NCBI GenBank assembly: GCA_030693515.1
Contig: JAUYAK010000117.1
Coordinates: 56,438-120,437, forward strand
DNA length: 64,000 nucleotides
Direction of reading: 5' to 3'
From: Opitutaceae bacterium
Lineage (GTDB): Bacteria; Verrucomicrobiota; Verrucomicrobiia; Opitutales; Opitutaceae
Each line of letters begins with the position of its first letter. Within the stretch, counting starts at the first letter, position 1. A program made the translations under genes and the position numbers. A model generated the notes under the pieces. That model worked only from the letters and a program-made list of their open reading frames with translations, was not told the DNA's origin and ran no database searches. Positions 62,657-64,000 of this stretch are shown here, one piece after another.

Positions 62657-63050
62657 TTGAGCACGCCTCCTTCCGCCACCGCCGACCGCCTCGACAAATG
62701 GCTGTGGGCGATGCGTGTCTTCAAGACCCGCGCGCTCGCGACCGATGCCTGCCGCGCCGGCAGCGTGGCCGTGAACGACCTCGTGGCGAAGCCGGCCCGC
62801 ACGGTGCAGACGGGTGAAACCGTGTCGGTGAGGCAGGGGTTGTTCACTCGCACCTTGCGCGTGGTGGGCGTGCCCCGGTCCCGAGTGGGGGCGAAACTGC
62901 TCCAGACCTATTGCACCGACCTCACGCCACCGGAGGAATACGAACAGCTAGCTGCGCGAGCGCAGCGTGCAGCAGGTGCTCGCCCGCGAAAAGGGCAGCG
63001 GCCGACCCACCAAACGCGACCGCCGCCTGCTCGATTCTTTGCTCGGATGA
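62657..63050 (+). pseudogene. S4 RNA-binding domain protein, frameshifted
   Basis: Hsp15-like S4 protein. It begins at a TTG with ADRLDKWLWAMRVFKTRALATDACRAGSVAVND, the standard S4 fold with its RNA-binding face, and is in frame to PPEEYEQL near 62950. There a repeated AGCT (AGCTAGCTG) shifts the frame. The expected C-terminus LRERSVQQVLAREKGSGRPTKR and on to LLDSLLG is found in another frame, ending with the TGA at 63048-63050. As read, the protein is corrupted and runs into the next gene. Removing four bases would restore about 130 residues. Confidence 0.85.
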
Positions 63051-63460
63051 ACGTCTTTTCCAAATTCGAGACCGAACTCGCGGTGCGGCCGGACGACATC
63101 GACCTCTACCAGCACGTCCATTCGACGCGCTACCTCGACTACGTGCTGGCGGCGCGCTTCGAGCAGATGGAAAAGCACTATGGCATGTCGATGCAGGCCT
63201 TCGCCGAACGCGGGCTCGGCTGGTGGATGACCTCCGCGCACATCGACTACAAGCGCCCGCTCGGCTGGGGCGACCGCATGACCGTGCGCTGCTGGATCGT
63301 GCATTTCACCGAGAACGGCTGCCGCGTGGCCTTCGAGATCGACAAGCGGCCGGCGGGCAAACGCGTGTGCGAAGGCCACACCGATTACGTGCTCGTCACC
63401 CTCTCCACCGGCCGCGCCACCGCGCTTCCGCAAGACGTGCGGGCCAAATACTCGATTTAG
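63047..63460 (+). CDS. Hotdog-fold acyl-CoA thioesterase
   Basis: A 137-residue thioesterase of the YbgC/4-hydroxybenzoyl-CoA group. The catalytic region is ELAVRPDDIDLYQHVHSTRYLDYVLAARFEQM with the conserved Asp near residue 17 and HxHS, and the hotdog core continues through DYKRPLGWGDRMTVRCWIVHF. The ATG overlaps the true stop of the S4 gene (ATGA, 63047-63050), which decides the start. Substrate is unknown, likely medium or aromatic acyl-CoA. Confidence 0.87.
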   Translation: MNVFSKFETELAVRPDDIDLYQHVHSTRYLDYVLAARFEQMEKHYGMSMQAFAERGLGWWMTSAHIDYKRPLGWGDRMTVRCWIVHFTENGCRVAFEIDKRPAGKRVCEGHTDYVLVTLSTGRATALPQDVRAKYSI

Positions 63461-63654
63461 GCCTCTACGAAGGGCCGGCCCGAATTCCCTTGCGTCATAA
63501 GGCCGCCCATGCACCTTGCCCCAGTTCGTTAGAGACAACGTTAGATGACAGTATCTGGTGAGTCGTTGGCTGAGCGTTTGGCTTAAGTGATGATTTCGAA
63601 ACCCAATAGTGGGAACGGACTGGCAGCGGACGGTCGATCTACGAGACATCACAG

Positions 63655-64000
<346 letters not shown>

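Noticed and set aside
62657..63460. An S4-thioesterase fusion protein.
   Set aside because: The linker between the two parts is out-of-frame low-complexity sequence; the true S4 ending and the ATGA overlap are visible in the other frame.
63461..63654. A cold-shock-type RNA thermometer or riboswitch in the leader of the RRM gene.
   Set aside because: No conserved cold-shock cut-box or clear stem series could be recognised by eye.

Overview
The window is GC-rich (roughly two thirds or more G+C by eye) and densely coded on both strands, with short intergenic gaps and many start/stop overlaps (ATGA, TGATG, GTGA). It comes from a Gram-negative bacterium: it has a TonB-dependent receptor with an N-terminal carboxypeptidase-regulatory domain, an Mla-type lipid transport operon, a PilC homologue and Arn-type envelope sugar enzymes. 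The mix of gene families (FGE-type enzyme, PhoD, DUF5069, a TPR protein ending in CLCQPGA, a Gly-rich RRM protein) and a small palindromic repeat with GGGTCTGTGACCC-like hairpins suggest the Verrucomicrobiota, most likely Opitutaceae. This assignment is inferred from gene content only.

Layout. 0-5 kb: gpsA-ribokinase, the DUF485-ActP acetate symporter pair, and a PHP-type histidinol phosphatase. 5-11 kb: a frameshifted TonB-dependent receptor, a paired-hairpin repeat, PhoD phosphatase, a secreted propeller-like protein, and a decayed GNAT gene. 11-16.5 kb: a MocR regulator-GNAT-EamA exporter operon, an unknown Cys-rich protein, a NarL-type response regulator, and an SSAT-like acetyltransferase. 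16.5-26 kb, mostly minus strand: CstA plus a formylglycine-generating enzyme, then a six-gene overlapping operon (phosphoglycerol-transferase-like protein, ArnT-like, ArnB-like, ArnC-like, response regulator with a C-terminal Cys cluster, SlyX). 26-30.7 kb: holA, a CREST-family membrane hydrolase, purB, and a quinone oxidoreductase. 30.7-32.7 kb: a lower-GC island with a fatty-acid desaturase and a methyltransferase split by an 18-G tract, flanked by a MITE-like palindrome. 32.8-39.6 kb: carB, an NtrC-like regulator without its GAFTGA motif, pilC, tRNA-Gly, and a phosphoribosyltransferase. 39.6-46 kb: rsmE and rsmD, then a four-gene MCE/Mla operon headed by an unusual WPL/WPF-repeat protein, and an HxlR regulator divergent from a thioredoxin-like protein. 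46-57.5 kb: an SGNH hydrolase, GrpB, secreted esterase and S9 peptidase, a zeta-toxin-like kinase with a small overlapping gene, upp, a Tat-type hydrolase, penicillin acylase, DUF5069, and a KdgK-like kinase. 57.5-64 kb: a TPR protein, a YdeP-type molybdoenzyme carrying an in-frame palindromic repeat insertion, DUF3016, a frameshifted S4 gene, an acyl-CoA thioesterase, and the start of a Gly-rich RRM protein that runs off the end.

The most interesting signals are the 18-G tract that splits a possible signal-synthesis methyltransferase in a foreign-looking island; the in-frame insertion of a palindromic repeat into a molybdoenzyme, matching an intergenic copy 53 kb away; the incomplete Arn-like operon coupled to a phosphoglycerol transferase; the WPL-repeat protein attached to the Mla operon; and the zeta kinase with a 53-residue partner. 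Several genes (TonB receptor, GNAT, methyltransferase, S4 protein) are broken by small indels. Each could be real decay or a sequencing error, and the sequence alone cannot settle this.
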